Below, one piece after another: positions 53,890 to 62,849 of a stretch of 64,000 nt of DNA; the first letter of the stretch is position 1; each line of letters begins with the position of its first letter. The notes under the pieces were generated by a model, which was given only the letters and a program-made list of their open reading frames with translations, searched no databases and was not told the origin of the DNA. The stretch comes from an uncultured Bacilli bacterium (GTDB lineage Bacteria > Bacillota_I > Bacilli_A > ML615J-28 > CAG-313). Where the stretch lies: the NCBI GenBank assembly GCA_944326155.1, contig CALVCV010000006.1, positions 1 through 64,000 on the forward strand. The letters run 5' to 3'. The translations under genes and the position numbers were made by a program.

Positions 53890-55617
53890 ATGAAATTGAT
53901 TTTTAAATACATTCAGCCATACATTGGTGCAATGTTAATTGGCTTATTGATTAAAATGACAGGAACATTAATCGAACTTGCTCTACCATATATTTTAAGT
54001 TATATTATTGATGAAATTGTTCCTAATGATGGTAGACTATCAATGATTGTTTTTTGGGGAGCCATCATGGTTTTATGCGCCTTAATTGCTCTTTTATGTA
54101 ATGTAAAAGCCAATCGTATGGCATCTAAAGTAGCAAGAGAATGCACTAGAAAAATTAGACATAATCTATTTTATAAGACGATTACACTTTCTGGAAAGCA
54201 ACTAGATTATTTTACTATTCCTTCATTAGAATCAAGATTAACAACAGACACTTATAATGTCCAAAATTTTATTGGTCGTATACAACGTCTAGGGGTTAGA
54301 GCACCACTATTACTTATGGGTGGAATTATTGTTACATTAATTATGGATGCTCATTTATCATTAGTAATGATAGCAATCTTACCAATCATTTTTATGGTTG
54401 TTTTATTTATATCACTAAAAGGGGTAAAATTATATACTAATGTCCAAACTTCCATTGATAATATGGTTAGGGTAGTAAGAGAAGATTCTCAAGGAATTAG
54501 AGTCATTAAAGCTTTATCAAAAGTAGAAACTGAACAAAAAAGATATGATTATGTAAATAAAAAATTGGTTTCAGCTGATAAAAAAGCATCGCTTACATTA
54601 GGATTTGTCAATCCTATCATGAATCTTTTAATGAATTTAGGTATAACTTTTGTTGTTTTAATTGGCGCACAGCGGGTAATGAATATGCAAACTGAACCTG
54701 GCAAGATTGTTGCTTTTACGCAATACTTTACAATGATTTCTACAGCCACCCTTTCTATTACTAGAATCTTCATGATGTTTACAAAGAGTACTGCTTCGGC
54801 AAGTCGAATTGCTGAAGTAATGGATACTAAAAAAGATTTGGTTGTTTTAGATCAAGAGATGATGCCTATTGTAAAAGATGATACATATATTGTTTTTGAT
54901 CATGTTTGCTTTTCATATAATCAAACTAAAGATAATTTAAAAGATATTAACTTCACATTAGATAAAGGTAAGACCTTAGGTATTATTGGAGCAACCGGTA
55001 GTGGAAAAACTACAATTATCAATTTATTAATGCGTCTTTATGATGTAGATAGTGGTTCTATTAGAATTAATGGTCAAGATGTTAGAACAATACCAGAAGA
55101 AAAATTGCATACGCTTTTTGGTGTAGCTATGCAAAATGATTTTTTATACTCAGATACCATTTTTGAAAATATTCGTTTTGGCAGAAATATAGAAAAAGAA
55201 GATATTAAAGAAGCAACTAAAATTGCGCAAGCTTTTGATTTTATTAATTCTTTTCCTGAAGGATTCAATCATGTCTTATCACAGAAAGCTACTAATATTT
55301 CTGGTGGTCAAAAACAAAGATTATTGATTGCAAGAGCTCTTGCCAATAAACCTAATATTTTAATTTTAGATGACTCTTCATCTGCTTTAGATTATAGAAC
55401 GGATGCCAATCTTCGTAAAGCAATTTCGCAAAATATGAAAGATACAACAACTATTATTGTTGCACAAAGAGTAAGTTCAGTTATGAATGCTAATCTCATC
55501 ATTGTTTTAGAAGAAGGCGAAATTATTGGTATGGGTACGCATCAAGAATTAATGGAACATTGTAATATATATAAAGAAATTAGTGATTCACAGATGGGAG
55601 GTAGTTTTATTGACTAA
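53890..55617 (+). CDS. Heterodimeric ABC exporter subunit 1, degenerate catalytic site
   Basis: 575 aa: six-helix transmembrane domain then nucleotide-binding domain with Walker A GATGSGKTTI, signature ISGGQKQR and Walker B ILILDDSSSALD. The residue after the Walker B Asp is Asp where the catalytic Glu is normal, the hallmark of the non-catalytic half in LmrCD/BmrCD-type pairs, while its signature is intact. AGGAGG lies in the end of marR. Partner of the next gene. The substrate is a drug or lipid, unknown. Confidence 0.92.
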   Translation: MKLIFKYIQPYIGAMLIGLLIKMTGTLIELALPYILSYIIDEIVPNDGRLSMIVFWGAIMVLCALIALLCNVKANRMASKVARECTRKIRHNLFYKTITLSGKQLDYFTIPSLESRLTTDTYNVQNFIGRIQRLGVRAPLLLMGGIIVTLIMDAHLSLVMIAILPIIFMVVLFISLKGVKLYTNVQTSIDNMVRVVREDSQGIRVIKALSKVETEQKRYDYVNKKLVSADKKASLTLGFVNPIMNLLMNLGITFVVLIGAQRVMNMQTEPGKIVAFTQYFTMISTATLSITRIFMMFTKSTASASRIAEVMDTKKDLVVLDQEMMPIVKDDTYIVFDHVCFSYNQTKDNLKDINFTLDKGKTLGIIGATGSGKTTIINLLMRLYDVDSGSIRINGQDVRTIPEEKLHTLFGVAMQNDFLYSDTIFENIRFGRNIEKEDIKEATKIAQAFDFINSFPEGFNHVLSQKATNISGGQKQRLLIARALANKPNILILDDSSSALDYRTDANLRKAISQNMKDTTTIIVAQRVSSVMNANLIIVLEEGEIIGMGTHQELMEHCNIYKEISDSQMGGSFID

Positions 55618-57388
55618 TTATAAAAAGAAAAGTCGCATCTTTGGACGCCTTTTGATGTATATGGTTAAATACTGGTATTTAACCATCTTAGCTTTAATTT
55701 TTTCACTTTTTGCCAATTACCTTGCCCTACTTGGTCCAAGATTCTTAGGAAATGCAATGGATGCAATCTCTAATGAAAAAGGAGTATTAATGAATGAGGT
55801 TCTATATAATTTTTGGCGCATGTTGTTTTGTTATGTTTTATCTTTTATCCTTATTTATTCTTTAAATGTGGTAATGGTTATTCTTGGTCAAAAGATTACT
55901 TATTTAATGCGTAAACAACTATTTAATAGATTAACAATTTTACCAATTGCTTATTTTGATAGTCATCCAACAGGTGATATAGTAAGTCGTATTTCTTATG
56001 ATATTGATACTGTTAATGCTAGTTTATCGACAGATTTAATTCAAGTTGTTACAAGTATATATACTGTTTTGGGTTCTTTATATTTTATGATTATTATTTC
56101 TAAACCGCTTATTTTAGTATTTGTTATTACAGTACCAATTTCAATTCTATTCACTAAGATGAAGGCTAAAAAAGTACAACCCTTGCACCGTATTCATTCA
56201 CGAAAATTAGGTGAATTAAATGGGTTTGCAGAAGAGATGTTATCAGGAGCTAAAACCATTGGTGCATATTATCAGTATGATAATATTACTAAAAAATTTG
56301 ATCAAAAAAATAATGAAGCAGTTGAAGCTTATTATAATGCAGAATATTATGGAGCTATTATTGGACCTTCAGTTAATTTTATAAATAATTTATCCATTTC
56401 TTTGGTTATGATTTTTGGTGGCATATTATATTTATTATCTCAACAGGGGATTGTTGGTGAAGATTCTTTATGGTTTATAAAAATTGGTGGAATCACTCAG
56501 TTTGTCTTATATTCTAGAAAGTTTGCAGGACCAATTAATGAATTTGCTAATATTATTAGCGAATTTCAATCAGCTTACACAGCAGCTGAAAGAATTTTTA
56601 GAATTATAGATGAAGAACCTGAACCTCTTGATAGTAAAAATGCAATCAAGTTAGTCGATATTGATGGTGATGTTAAACTAGAAGATGTTTCATTTGGCTA
56701 TTTACCCAATAAAATGATTATTCATAATCTTAGTTTTCATGCAAAACCAGGTAAGACCATTGCAATTGTTGGACCAACAGGTGCTGGTAAAACCACAATT
56801 ATCAATTTATTAATGCGTTTTTATGATATAAATAGTGGTCAAATATTAGTAGATAATCAAGAAATATCAAGTATTATAAGAGATAATCTTCGTGCATCTT
56901 ATACAATGGTTTTACAAGATACTTGGCTTTTCTATGGTACGATTTATGATAACATTGTCTATGGGGCAGAAAATGCCACCTTAGAAGATGTAGTTGCTGC
57001 AGCAAAGGCAGCTAAAATTCATTCTTTCATTGAACAATTACCAAACGGCTATTATACACTTTTATCAGATGATGGTATCAATATTTCAAAAGGGCAAAAA
57101 CAATTAATTACAATTGCAAGAGCAATGTTACCAAGAACTAAAATGTTGATTTTAGATGAAGCAACATCAAACGTAGATTCAAGAACAGAAATTCAAATTC
57201 AAAATGCCATGGGAGAATTGATGAAAAATAGAACTTGTTTTGTTATTGCACATCGTCTATCTACAATTCAAAATGCAGATTTAATTTTAGTAGTAAAAGA
57301 TGGTAATGTAATTGAAAAAGGTACACATGAAGAATTGTTAAATCAAGGTGGTTTTTATGCTAGTCTATTTAATTCTCAATTTTCTTAA
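55610..57388 (+). CDS. Heterodimeric ABC exporter subunit 2, catalytic half
   Basis: 592 aa from TTG 55610 (GGGAGG 8 nt upstream); an earlier start inside gene 1 is not needed. Walker A GPTGAGKTTI, Walker B MLILDEATSNVD with catalytic Glu, but signature ISKGQKQL where LSGGQ(Q/R)Q(R) is expected. So the complete ATP site uses this Walker B with the signature of subunit 1, and the other site is dead. Overlaps gene 1 by 8 nt; coupled synthesis fits an obligate heterodimer. Confidence 0.92.
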   Translation: MTNYKKKSRIFGRLLMYMVKYWYLTILALIFSLFANYLALLGPRFLGNAMDAISNEKGVLMNEVLYNFWRMLFCYVLSFILIYSLNVVMVILGQKITYLMRKQLFNRLTILPIAYFDSHPTGDIVSRISYDIDTVNASLSTDLIQVVTSIYTVLGSLYFMIIISKPLILVFVITVPISILFTKMKAKKVQPLHRIHSRKLGELNGFAEEMLSGAKTIGAYYQYDNITKKFDQKNNEAVEAYYNAEYYGAIIGPSVNFINNLSISLVMIFGGILYLLSQQGIVGEDSLWFIKIGGITQFVLYSRKFAGPINEFANIISEFQSAYTAAERIFRIIDEEPEPLDSKNAIKLVDIDGDVKLEDVSFGYLPNKMIIHNLSFHAKPGKTIAIVGPTGAGKTTIINLLMRFYDINSGQILVDNQEISSIIRDNLRASYTMVLQDTWLFYGTIYDNIVYGAENATLEDVVAAAKAAKIHSFIEQLPNGYYTLLSDDGINISKGQKQLITIARAMLPRTKMLILDEATSNVDSRTEIQIQNAMGELMKNRTCFVIAHRLSTIQNADLILVVKDGNVIEKGTHEELLNQGGFYASLFNSQFS

Positions 57389-57458
57389 ATAAAAATTAAT
57401 GAAACAGATAAGAATTATAAAAAATAAAATATCACATAAAATATGAATAGTAACAATA

Positions 57459-57487
57459 TTGAAATATATTTGGAGATATGATATAAT
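57459..57487 (+). promoter_or_regulatory. Consensus-like promoter whose -10 overlaps the vanZ start
   Basis: TTGAAA (57459-57464), 17-nt spacer, TATAAT (57482-57487). Transcription would start around 57494, past the vanZ ATG at 57486, so it would better serve hprK and the genes beyond, or a shorter VanZ. Confidence 0.55.
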
Positions 57488-57950
57488 GAATAATGCCTTA
57501 ATAATAGTATTACTAGTTATGATGTTTTGGTTTTGCTTGAATCAATTGTTTCAAATTACAAAAAAAAGACATATAATATTTTATATTGTGATATATATTA
57601 TTTTACTATATTTTGTTTTATTTCATCGTGATCGTTTAGATGAAAATAAATATAGTGATGGTAAATATATTATCAAATGGATTCATTTGATTTTTACAAA
57701 CAAAATTATTTTTATAAATTTAATTGGTAATGTTGTTATTTTTGTTCCTCTAGGTATATTTTTAAAAATATTTCGTATTCAATTTTTAAAAGGATGTTTG
57801 TTTAGTTTAGTTTTTATTATCTTTATTGAAAGCTTGCAATATGTAACAAAAAGAGGTATTTTTGATATTATTGATATATTTTTAAATATGCTAGGAACAA
57901 TTATTGGATATATGTTTATAAGAAAAAAAAGAGGTATAAGAAATGAGTAA
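57486..57950 (+). CDS. VanZ-family membrane protein
   Basis: 154 aa with four predicted transmembrane helices. VanZ marks: an FINLIGNVVIFVPLGIFL block, then ESLQYVTKRGIFDIIDIFLN (ESxQ...GxFDxxDxxxN pattern) and the closing LGTIIGYMF. Start ATG 57486 with TGGAG 10 nt upstream. VanZ proteins are linked to teicoplanin tolerance or lipid II-related functions; here it lies before hprK, overlapping it by 8 nt. The true start is open because of the overlapping promoter. Confidence 0.8.
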   Translation: MNNALIIVLLVMMFWFCLNQLFQITKKRHIIFYIVIYIILLYFVLFHRDRLDENKYSDGKYIIKWIHLIFTNKIIFINLIGNVVIFVPLGIFLKIFRIQFLKGCLFSLVFIIFIESLQYVTKRGIFDIIDIFLNMLGTIIGYMFIRKKRGIRNE

Positions 57951-58845
57951 TGTGATTGTAAAAAATATTGCAGAAGAATTAAAATTAGAAGTTATCTATG
58001 GAAATAGTTTTTTAGATAATAAAGTTTTAAAAATGATGTCTAGTAGACCTAGCGTAGAAATTTATTCAGGTTATTTTGATTACTTCGAAAGTGATCGCAT
58101 TCAAGTTATTGGTACAAAAGAATTAACTCTTTTCAATATGCTTGATGAAAATATAAAAAAAGAAAGAATTGAAAAATTGTTTTCCTATAATTCACCAGCA
58201 TTTGTTTTTACAAAAAACGTAGATGCACCTAAAGAATTTGTGGAAGCATCTGTTGCTCATCAAATCCCCATTTTAAAAAGTAAGGCTTCAACTTCAGGAT
58301 TTATTGGTGAATTGACAGTTTATTTAAAGAGTAAACTTGCACCTCGTGTTATCACAAAAGGTTCAATGATGGAAATTTATGGTATTGGTGTTTTAATTAC
58401 TGGCGAAGATGGTGTTGGTAAAAGTGAAACTAGCCTTGACCTTATTAAAAAAGGTCATATTATGATTGCGGATGATATGACACAAATGTATCAATCCGAA
58501 CCAGGCATTATTGTCTGTGAAGCAACAAAACAAAGAAAAAGCCTCATGGAAATTAAAAATTTAGGTATGATTAATATTGAACAAATCTATGGTATTGGTG
58601 CTGTTCGCAATCATAAAAATTTACAATTAGTTGTAGAATTGGTGAAAAAGACAACTGATGATACAAATAAGGTAACTTATTTTGATACAACTCTACCAAA
58701 AATTGAAATTGAAGTTGAAGCAGGACGTAATATTGCAGCCCTTATTGAAACAGCAGCGCTTAACTATCGTTTAAAATTAATGGGTAAAGATGCAAAAAAA
58801 GAATACGAAAAACGAGTTAGAAATTCAATTTTGAAAGAAGGGTAA
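57943..58845 (+). CDS. hprK: HPr kinase/phosphorylase
   Basis: 300 aa. N-terminal regulatory domain then a kinase domain with P-loop GEDGVGKSETSLDL at about residue 152 (Asp in place of the usual Ser after the first Gly-x) and the family signature EIKNLGMINIEQIYGIGAVR. Phosphorylates HPr at Ser46 in carbon catabolite control. AGAGGT precedes the ATG. First of the conserved hprK-lgt cluster. Confidence 0.94.
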   Translation: MSNVIVKNIAEELKLEVIYGNSFLDNKVLKMMSSRPSVEIYSGYFDYFESDRIQVIGTKELTLFNMLDENIKKERIEKLFSYNSPAFVFTKNVDAPKEFVEASVAHQIPILKSKASTSGFIGELTVYLKSKLAPRVITKGSMMEIYGIGVLITGEDGVGKSETSLDLIKKGHIMIADDMTQMYQSEPGIIVCEATKQRKSLMEIKNLGMINIEQIYGIGAVRNHKNLQLVVELVKKTTDDTNKVTYFDTTLPKIEIEVEAGRNIAALIETAALNYRLKLMGKDAKKEYEKRVRNSILKEG

Positions 58846-58847
58846 AA

Positions 58848-59945
58848 ATGAGTTCTCTTAATATTTTCCAAATATTAACAGATTTAAGACCAGAATTTGA
58901 TCCAAGTTCTAAAATTGCTTTTAGTATTTTTGGGATTGATATTGCATGGTATGCAATAATTATATTATCAGGAGCTGTAATTGCTACTCTTTATGGTTAT
59001 TATCGTTTTGGTAAGCCATTAGGTTTGAATAGTGATACGGTTTTTACCGGATTTGTTATTGGCCTATTATGTGGCGTAGTGGGTGCAAGGTTATATTATG
59101 TTATTTTTAGCGCATCTAGTGGTGAGGCTCATTATAATAGCATTATTGAAATAATAAGTCCAAGAGGTGGTGGTTTAGCCATTCATGGTGGAATTATTGC
59201 GGGAGCTATCTTTCTATTTTTATATTGCAAAAAAAAGCATATCAAATTACTTTATTTACTAGAAATTGCAATGCCTCTGATTCTATTTGCACAAGTGGTA
59301 GGTAGATGGGGAAACTTCATGAATCAAGAAGCTTTTGGTGGTTTAGTGCAAGTAAGCGAATTGGATAATTTGGGTGTGTTAACAAGTACTACAATCCTAC
59401 CTGATTCAGTTTTGCTCGCTCAACGTGAAGCTTTATCACATTTATTAGTTCCTGAATTTATTATCAATCGTATGTATGTTAGAAGTAGTACAGCTTCAGG
59501 ATTTATATGCGCTGGATATTATTATCCTACTTTCTATTTTGAATCGATGGCCAATTTACTTGGTATTGTTATATATATGATTGTAAGAAAACATTGGAAA
59601 AAAATCTTAGTTGGTGATGGAATTAGTTTCTATTTAATATGGTATGGTATTGTTAGATTATTTATTGAATTAATGAGAACAGATCCTTTATTGCTTGGAA
59701 AAACAGGAATTAGAGTAGCAGTTTTAACTTCAGTTATATATATAATTTTAGGCATTATCTTGGCAATTGTAAGAAGAGTTTTAAAATATAAAATGATTTC
59801 ATGCAAAGAGGCAATTTATGATAAAAATTCTTCAATTGTTGAAAAAGGGTATGAAATGCCTAAAGAACCATTTATATTTCAAAAGATTATAGATTTATTT
59901 AAAAAGAAAGATTCTAAAAAAGATGGTACAAAAGATAATGAATAA
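58848..59945 (+). CDS. lgt: Prolipoprotein diacylglyceryl transferase
   Basis: 365 aa, seven hydrophobic segments. Motifs RGGGLAIHGGIIAGA and VGRWGNFMNQEAFG, then the LWY-type ending SFYLIWYGIVRLFIE. A ~60-residue insertion after the GRWGNF motif (from GLVQVSEL to the FYFES strand) and a charged C-terminal extension distinguish it from short Lgt proteins. Attaches diacylglycerol to the lipobox Cys of the PotD, amidase, SGNH and LolA-like lipoproteins found in this window. Confidence 0.94.
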   Translation: MSSLNIFQILTDLRPEFDPSSKIAFSIFGIDIAWYAIIILSGAVIATLYGYYRFGKPLGLNSDTVFTGFVIGLLCGVVGARLYYVIFSASSGEAHYNSIIEIISPRGGGLAIHGGIIAGAIFLFLYCKKKHIKLLYLLEIAMPLILFAQVVGRWGNFMNQEAFGGLVQVSELDNLGVLTSTTILPDSVLLAQREALSHLLVPEFIINRMYVRSSTASGFICAGYYYPTFYFESMANLLGIVIYMIVRKHWKKILVGDGISFYLIWYGIVRLFIELMRTDPLLLGKTGIRVAVLTSVIYIILGIILAIVRRVLKYKMISCKEAIYDKNSSIVEKGYEMPKEPFIFQKIIDLFKKKDSKKDGTKDNE

Positions 59946-60579
59946 AAAAGTAATCATTTTTGATTGTGATGGTACTTTAGTAGATACCTTTTTATTAATT
60001 GAAAAAACGGTATTGAAGACGTTCGAAGAGATGTTGCCGAATTATCCTTTAACTTTAAAAGAGGTACATCATTTTTTTGGGCCATATTTAAATGATTCTT
60101 TTAAAAAATATGCAAAAAATAAAGAAGAAGTTATAAATTTAGTTGAGTGTTATAGACGTATCAACGCAAAGTTGATGCCTATTTATATCAAGTCATATAA
60201 CGGAATTAAAGAACTATTAGAAAATTTAAAAAAGAAAAATTATATACTGGCTATTGTTTCAAATAAAGAAACCCAAGCAGTAATTAAAAGTTTACAATTT
60301 TGTCAAATTGATGATTATTTTGATTTAATTATAGGGGCAGAAAAATTAAAATTTGCCAAACCTAACCCAGATGGTATATATCAAGTATTAAGACAATATC
60401 CAAGTGATGATGCCTATATGGTTGGTGATGCAATTACCGATATTCAATCAGGAAAAGATGCACATATTAAAACGATAGGTGTTACTTGGTGCCAAACAAG
60501 CAAGGATGATTTTATAAAAATGGGCGCTACTTTTGTGGTAGATCAGCCTGATGAAATATTAAAAATAGTAAGTGAGTGA
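59938..60579 (+). CDS. HAD-superfamily phosphatase (phosphoglycolate/pyrophosphatase PpaX-like)
   Basis: 213 aa from ATG 59938, eight nt inside the end of lgt; an ATG at 59923 has no better site. HAD motif I FDCDGTLVD, motif II VSNKE, Lys in KFAKPNPDG, motif IV VGDAITDIQSG. In Bacillus, ppaX follows lgt and removes pyrophosphate released by HprK phosphorylase activity, so this is likely its counterpart; sequence alone shows only the Gph/PpaX class. Confidence 0.85.
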   Translation: MNKKVIIFDCDGTLVDTFLLIEKTVLKTFEEMLPNYPLTLKEVHHFFGPYLNDSFKKYAKNKEEVINLVECYRRINAKLMPIYIKSYNGIKELLENLKKKNYILAIVSNKETQAVIKSLQFCQIDDYFDLIIGAEKLKFAKPNPDGIYQVLRQYPSDDAYMVGDAITDIQSGKDAHIKTIGVTWCQTSKDDFIKMGATFVVDQPDEILKIVSE

Positions 60580-61489
60580 TAAAAAAGTGTATGATGTAAT
60601 AATATGTGGCTCAGGACCTGCAGGAATGTCAGCAGCATTATTTTTAAAGCGTGCTAATTTAAACATTATGGTTATTGAAAAAGCTACTCCAGGTGGTAAA
60701 TTAATTAGTACAGAGTTAATAGAAAACTATCCTGGTTATATTGAAAATACGGGTATTGATTTAGCAATGATTATGTATCGTCAGACAAAGCATTTTAAAA
60801 TTCCGTATACTTTTGCGGAAGTATTGAGTATTGAAAAATTAGCAGAAGAACATTTTTTAGTTCATACAACAAATGGTGATTTAGAATCTAAAAAAGTAAT
60901 TTGGGCAGCTGGAACTATTGCGAAATTATTAAATGCGAAAAACGAACAAGAATATGTTGGCCGTGGCATTAGTTATTGTGCAATATGTGATGGTAGTTTT
61001 CATGAAAAGCAAGATGTTGTGGTAATAGGTGGAGGTAACTCTGCTTTAGAAGAAGCCCTCTATTTAGCAAAAATTTGTAATAAAGTAACTGTCGTTACAA
61101 GAGGTCATGAATTTAGAGCAGATAAAGTTTTACTTGAAAAAGCAAGCAATAATGAAAAAATGGTTTTAATTGCTCATCATGAGACGATTGCTTTTGATGG
61201 TGGAACACTACTTGAAAAAGTTGTTATAAGAGATCGTGATACAGGTGAAATTACTGAACTTGATGCAAAAGGTGCTTTTATCTATATTGGATTTACTCCA
61301 TCAAGTACCATTTTAAACAATTTTGATATTTTAAATGAAGACAAATACATTGTTGTTGATCGCAATGGCGAAACAAAAGTAAAAGGTCTCTATGCGGCAG
61401 GCGATTGTATCGAAAAACCAATTCGCCAAATCGCAACAGCGGTTGCGGATGGTATCTCTTGTGCTTCAGCCATTATAAAGATGTTTTAA
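60572..61489 (+). CDS. trxB: Thioredoxin reductase
   Basis: 305 aa, GTG 60572 overlapping the HAD gene by 8 nt with a weak ribosome binding site. FAD motif CGSGPAGMSAAL, redox pair CAIC in YCAICDGSF, NADPH motif VVIGGGNSALEEALYL and closing GLYAAGDC. Complete, normal length. Part of the whiA cluster, as in other Bacillota. Confidence 0.94.
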   Translation: MSDKKVYDVIICGSGPAGMSAALFLKRANLNIMVIEKATPGGKLISTELIENYPGYIENTGIDLAMIMYRQTKHFKIPYTFAEVLSIEKLAEEHFLVHTTNGDLESKKVIWAAGTIAKLLNAKNEQEYVGRGISYCAICDGSFHEKQDVVVIGGGNSALEEALYLAKICNKVTVVTRGHEFRADKVLLEKASNNEKMVLIAHHETIAFDGGTLLEKVVIRDRDTGEITELDAKGAFIYIGFTPSSTILNNFDILNEDKYIVVDRNGETKVKGLYAAGDCIEKPIRQIATAVADGISCASAIIKMF

Positions 61490-61490
61490 T

Positions 61491-62438
61491 ATGAGTTTTG
61501 CAAGCGAAGTTAAAAAAGAATTGCTAGCTTTAGAGGATGTTTCTTCATGTTGTAAAAAAGCAACTATTTTAGGAGTTTTACAAGGTGGAGCAAATATTGT
61601 CTTTTATAACAAAGGTATTAAAATTGTTGTTAAATCACATTTAATTGCTACTATTCAAAAAACAATATCCTTATTAAAAGAAAATTATCAAATTAAGGCA
61701 ACAATCAAATATGGAAATGGTGATAATCTAAATAAGTTAAGATATTATTTCTTGGAAATTACTGGTGATGTAGAACAAATTATTAAAGATTTTGATTTAT
61801 CACCCCTAGTAGAAATAAATCAAGCCCAAAAATTTATCCAGAATGATTGTTGTAAAAAAGCTTTTTTAAGAGGTATGTATATCATCAAAGGTTCAATTAA
61901 TGATCCTAGGAAAAATTGTTATCACTTTGAGATTACTTGCAAAAATTATGAACTTGCAACTTTAGTTAAAGAAATATTTGTTACAAATCAAATTGATGCT
62001 AAAATTCGCGAAAGAAAGACGGGATATGTTGTTTATATTAAAAAAAGTGAAGATATTTCATCTGCTTTAGCTTTAATGGGTGCATCAGCTGGTGTTTTTT
62101 ATTTTGAAGATTCAAGAATTGTTCGCGATATTTCAAATATGGCAAATCGAATGGCTAATTGTGATATTGCTAATGTTAAAAAAAGTACTGATGCTGCACA
62201 AAAACAATTGAAGGCAATTGAATTTATCAAACAAAATGGGCATTTTAATAAAATGCCTTTGCGTTTACAAATGATTGCTACTATGCGTGAAGATTATCCA
62301 GATGGTACTTTAGAAGAACTAAGTGAATTCTCAGATAAAGTTTTTGGTAAAAAACTATCCAAATCAGGGATTAGTCATTGCTTAAAAGCTTTAATGAATC
62401 AATATGAAGAGTTATCAAATAAAAAAGTTAAGAATTAA
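61491..62438 (+). CDS. whiA: WhiA-family DNA-binding protein
   Basis: 315 aa. N-terminal LAGLIDADG-like fold (SFASEVKKELLAL start), and C-terminal helix-turn-helix (GTLEELSEFSDKVFGKKLSKSGISHC). In Gram-positives WhiA affects cell division and chromosome segregation. It stands directly after trxB (2 bases); the rapZ and yvcK genes that normally separate the two in Bacillota are missing. Stop codon lies in the terminator stem. Confidence 0.92.
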   Translation: MSFASEVKKELLALEDVSSCCKKATILGVLQGGANIVFYNKGIKIVVKSHLIATIQKTISLLKENYQIKATIKYGNGDNLNKLRYYFLEITGDVEQIIKDFDLSPLVEINQAQKFIQNDCCKKAFLRGMYIIKGSINDPRKNCYHFEITCKNYELATLVKEIFVTNQIDAKIRERKTGYVVYIKKSEDISSALALMGASAGVFYFEDSRIVRDISNMANRMANCDIANVKKSTDAAQKQLKAIEFIKQNGHFNKMPLRLQMIATMREDYPDGTLEELSEFSDKVFGKKLSKSGISHCLKALMNQYEELSNKKVKN

Positions 62439-62455
62439 TTCTTAACTTTTTTATT
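62421..62455 (+). terminator. Terminator of the hprK-whiA operon
   Basis: Perfect palindrome AAAAGTTAAGAATT / AATTCTTAACTTTT followed by TT, holding the whiA stop. Confidence 0.9.
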
Positions 62456-62471
62456 TACATAATTTTTATTC

Positions 62472-62705
62472 TTATGCATCGTAACTATGCTTATAGGAAT
62501 ATTCTTCATCTACATCTGGTATTGCCCATGATACTGCCGCAACCACTGCAGCAATCCCAACTAGAGTATATATAATACGCGAAATAATGACACTAAAACC
62601 ATCAAATAAGAAAGCTACAAGGTTAAAGTCAAAAAGACCAATAAGACCCCAGTTTAAGCCACCAATGATTAAGAATACTAAAGCTATATTTCGTATAATT
62701 TTCAA
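62472..62705 (-). CDS. DUF378 small membrane protein
   Basis: 77 aa with two helices (about 5-30 and 38-62). The DUF378 signature GLNWGLIGLFDFNLVAFLF is clear, and IIYTLVGIAAV follows. Small inner-membrane protein of unknown role. Starts with TAGGAGG on the minus strand (62715-62709); divergent from the lipoprotein gene. Confidence 0.88.
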   Translation of the reverse strand: MKIIRNIALVFLIIGGLNWGLIGLFDFNLVAFLFDGFSVIISRIIYTLVGIAAVVAAVSWAIPDVDEEYSYKHSYDA

Positions 62706-62849
62706 AATAATTACCTCCTATTACAAATTTACAATAATATTATGAACCAATATCAGAAAAATAACAATGGTAAAATCTAGTGAAATTATTTAAATCATTG
62801 TCATTTTTTTAAATATTTGTGAATAAAATTTAACGTGTGAGGTAATGAT

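Noticed and set aside
62706-62849. Riboswitch or T-box before the lipoprotein gene
   Set aside because: No conserved core or terminator/antiterminator pair is visible in this AT-rich spacer.
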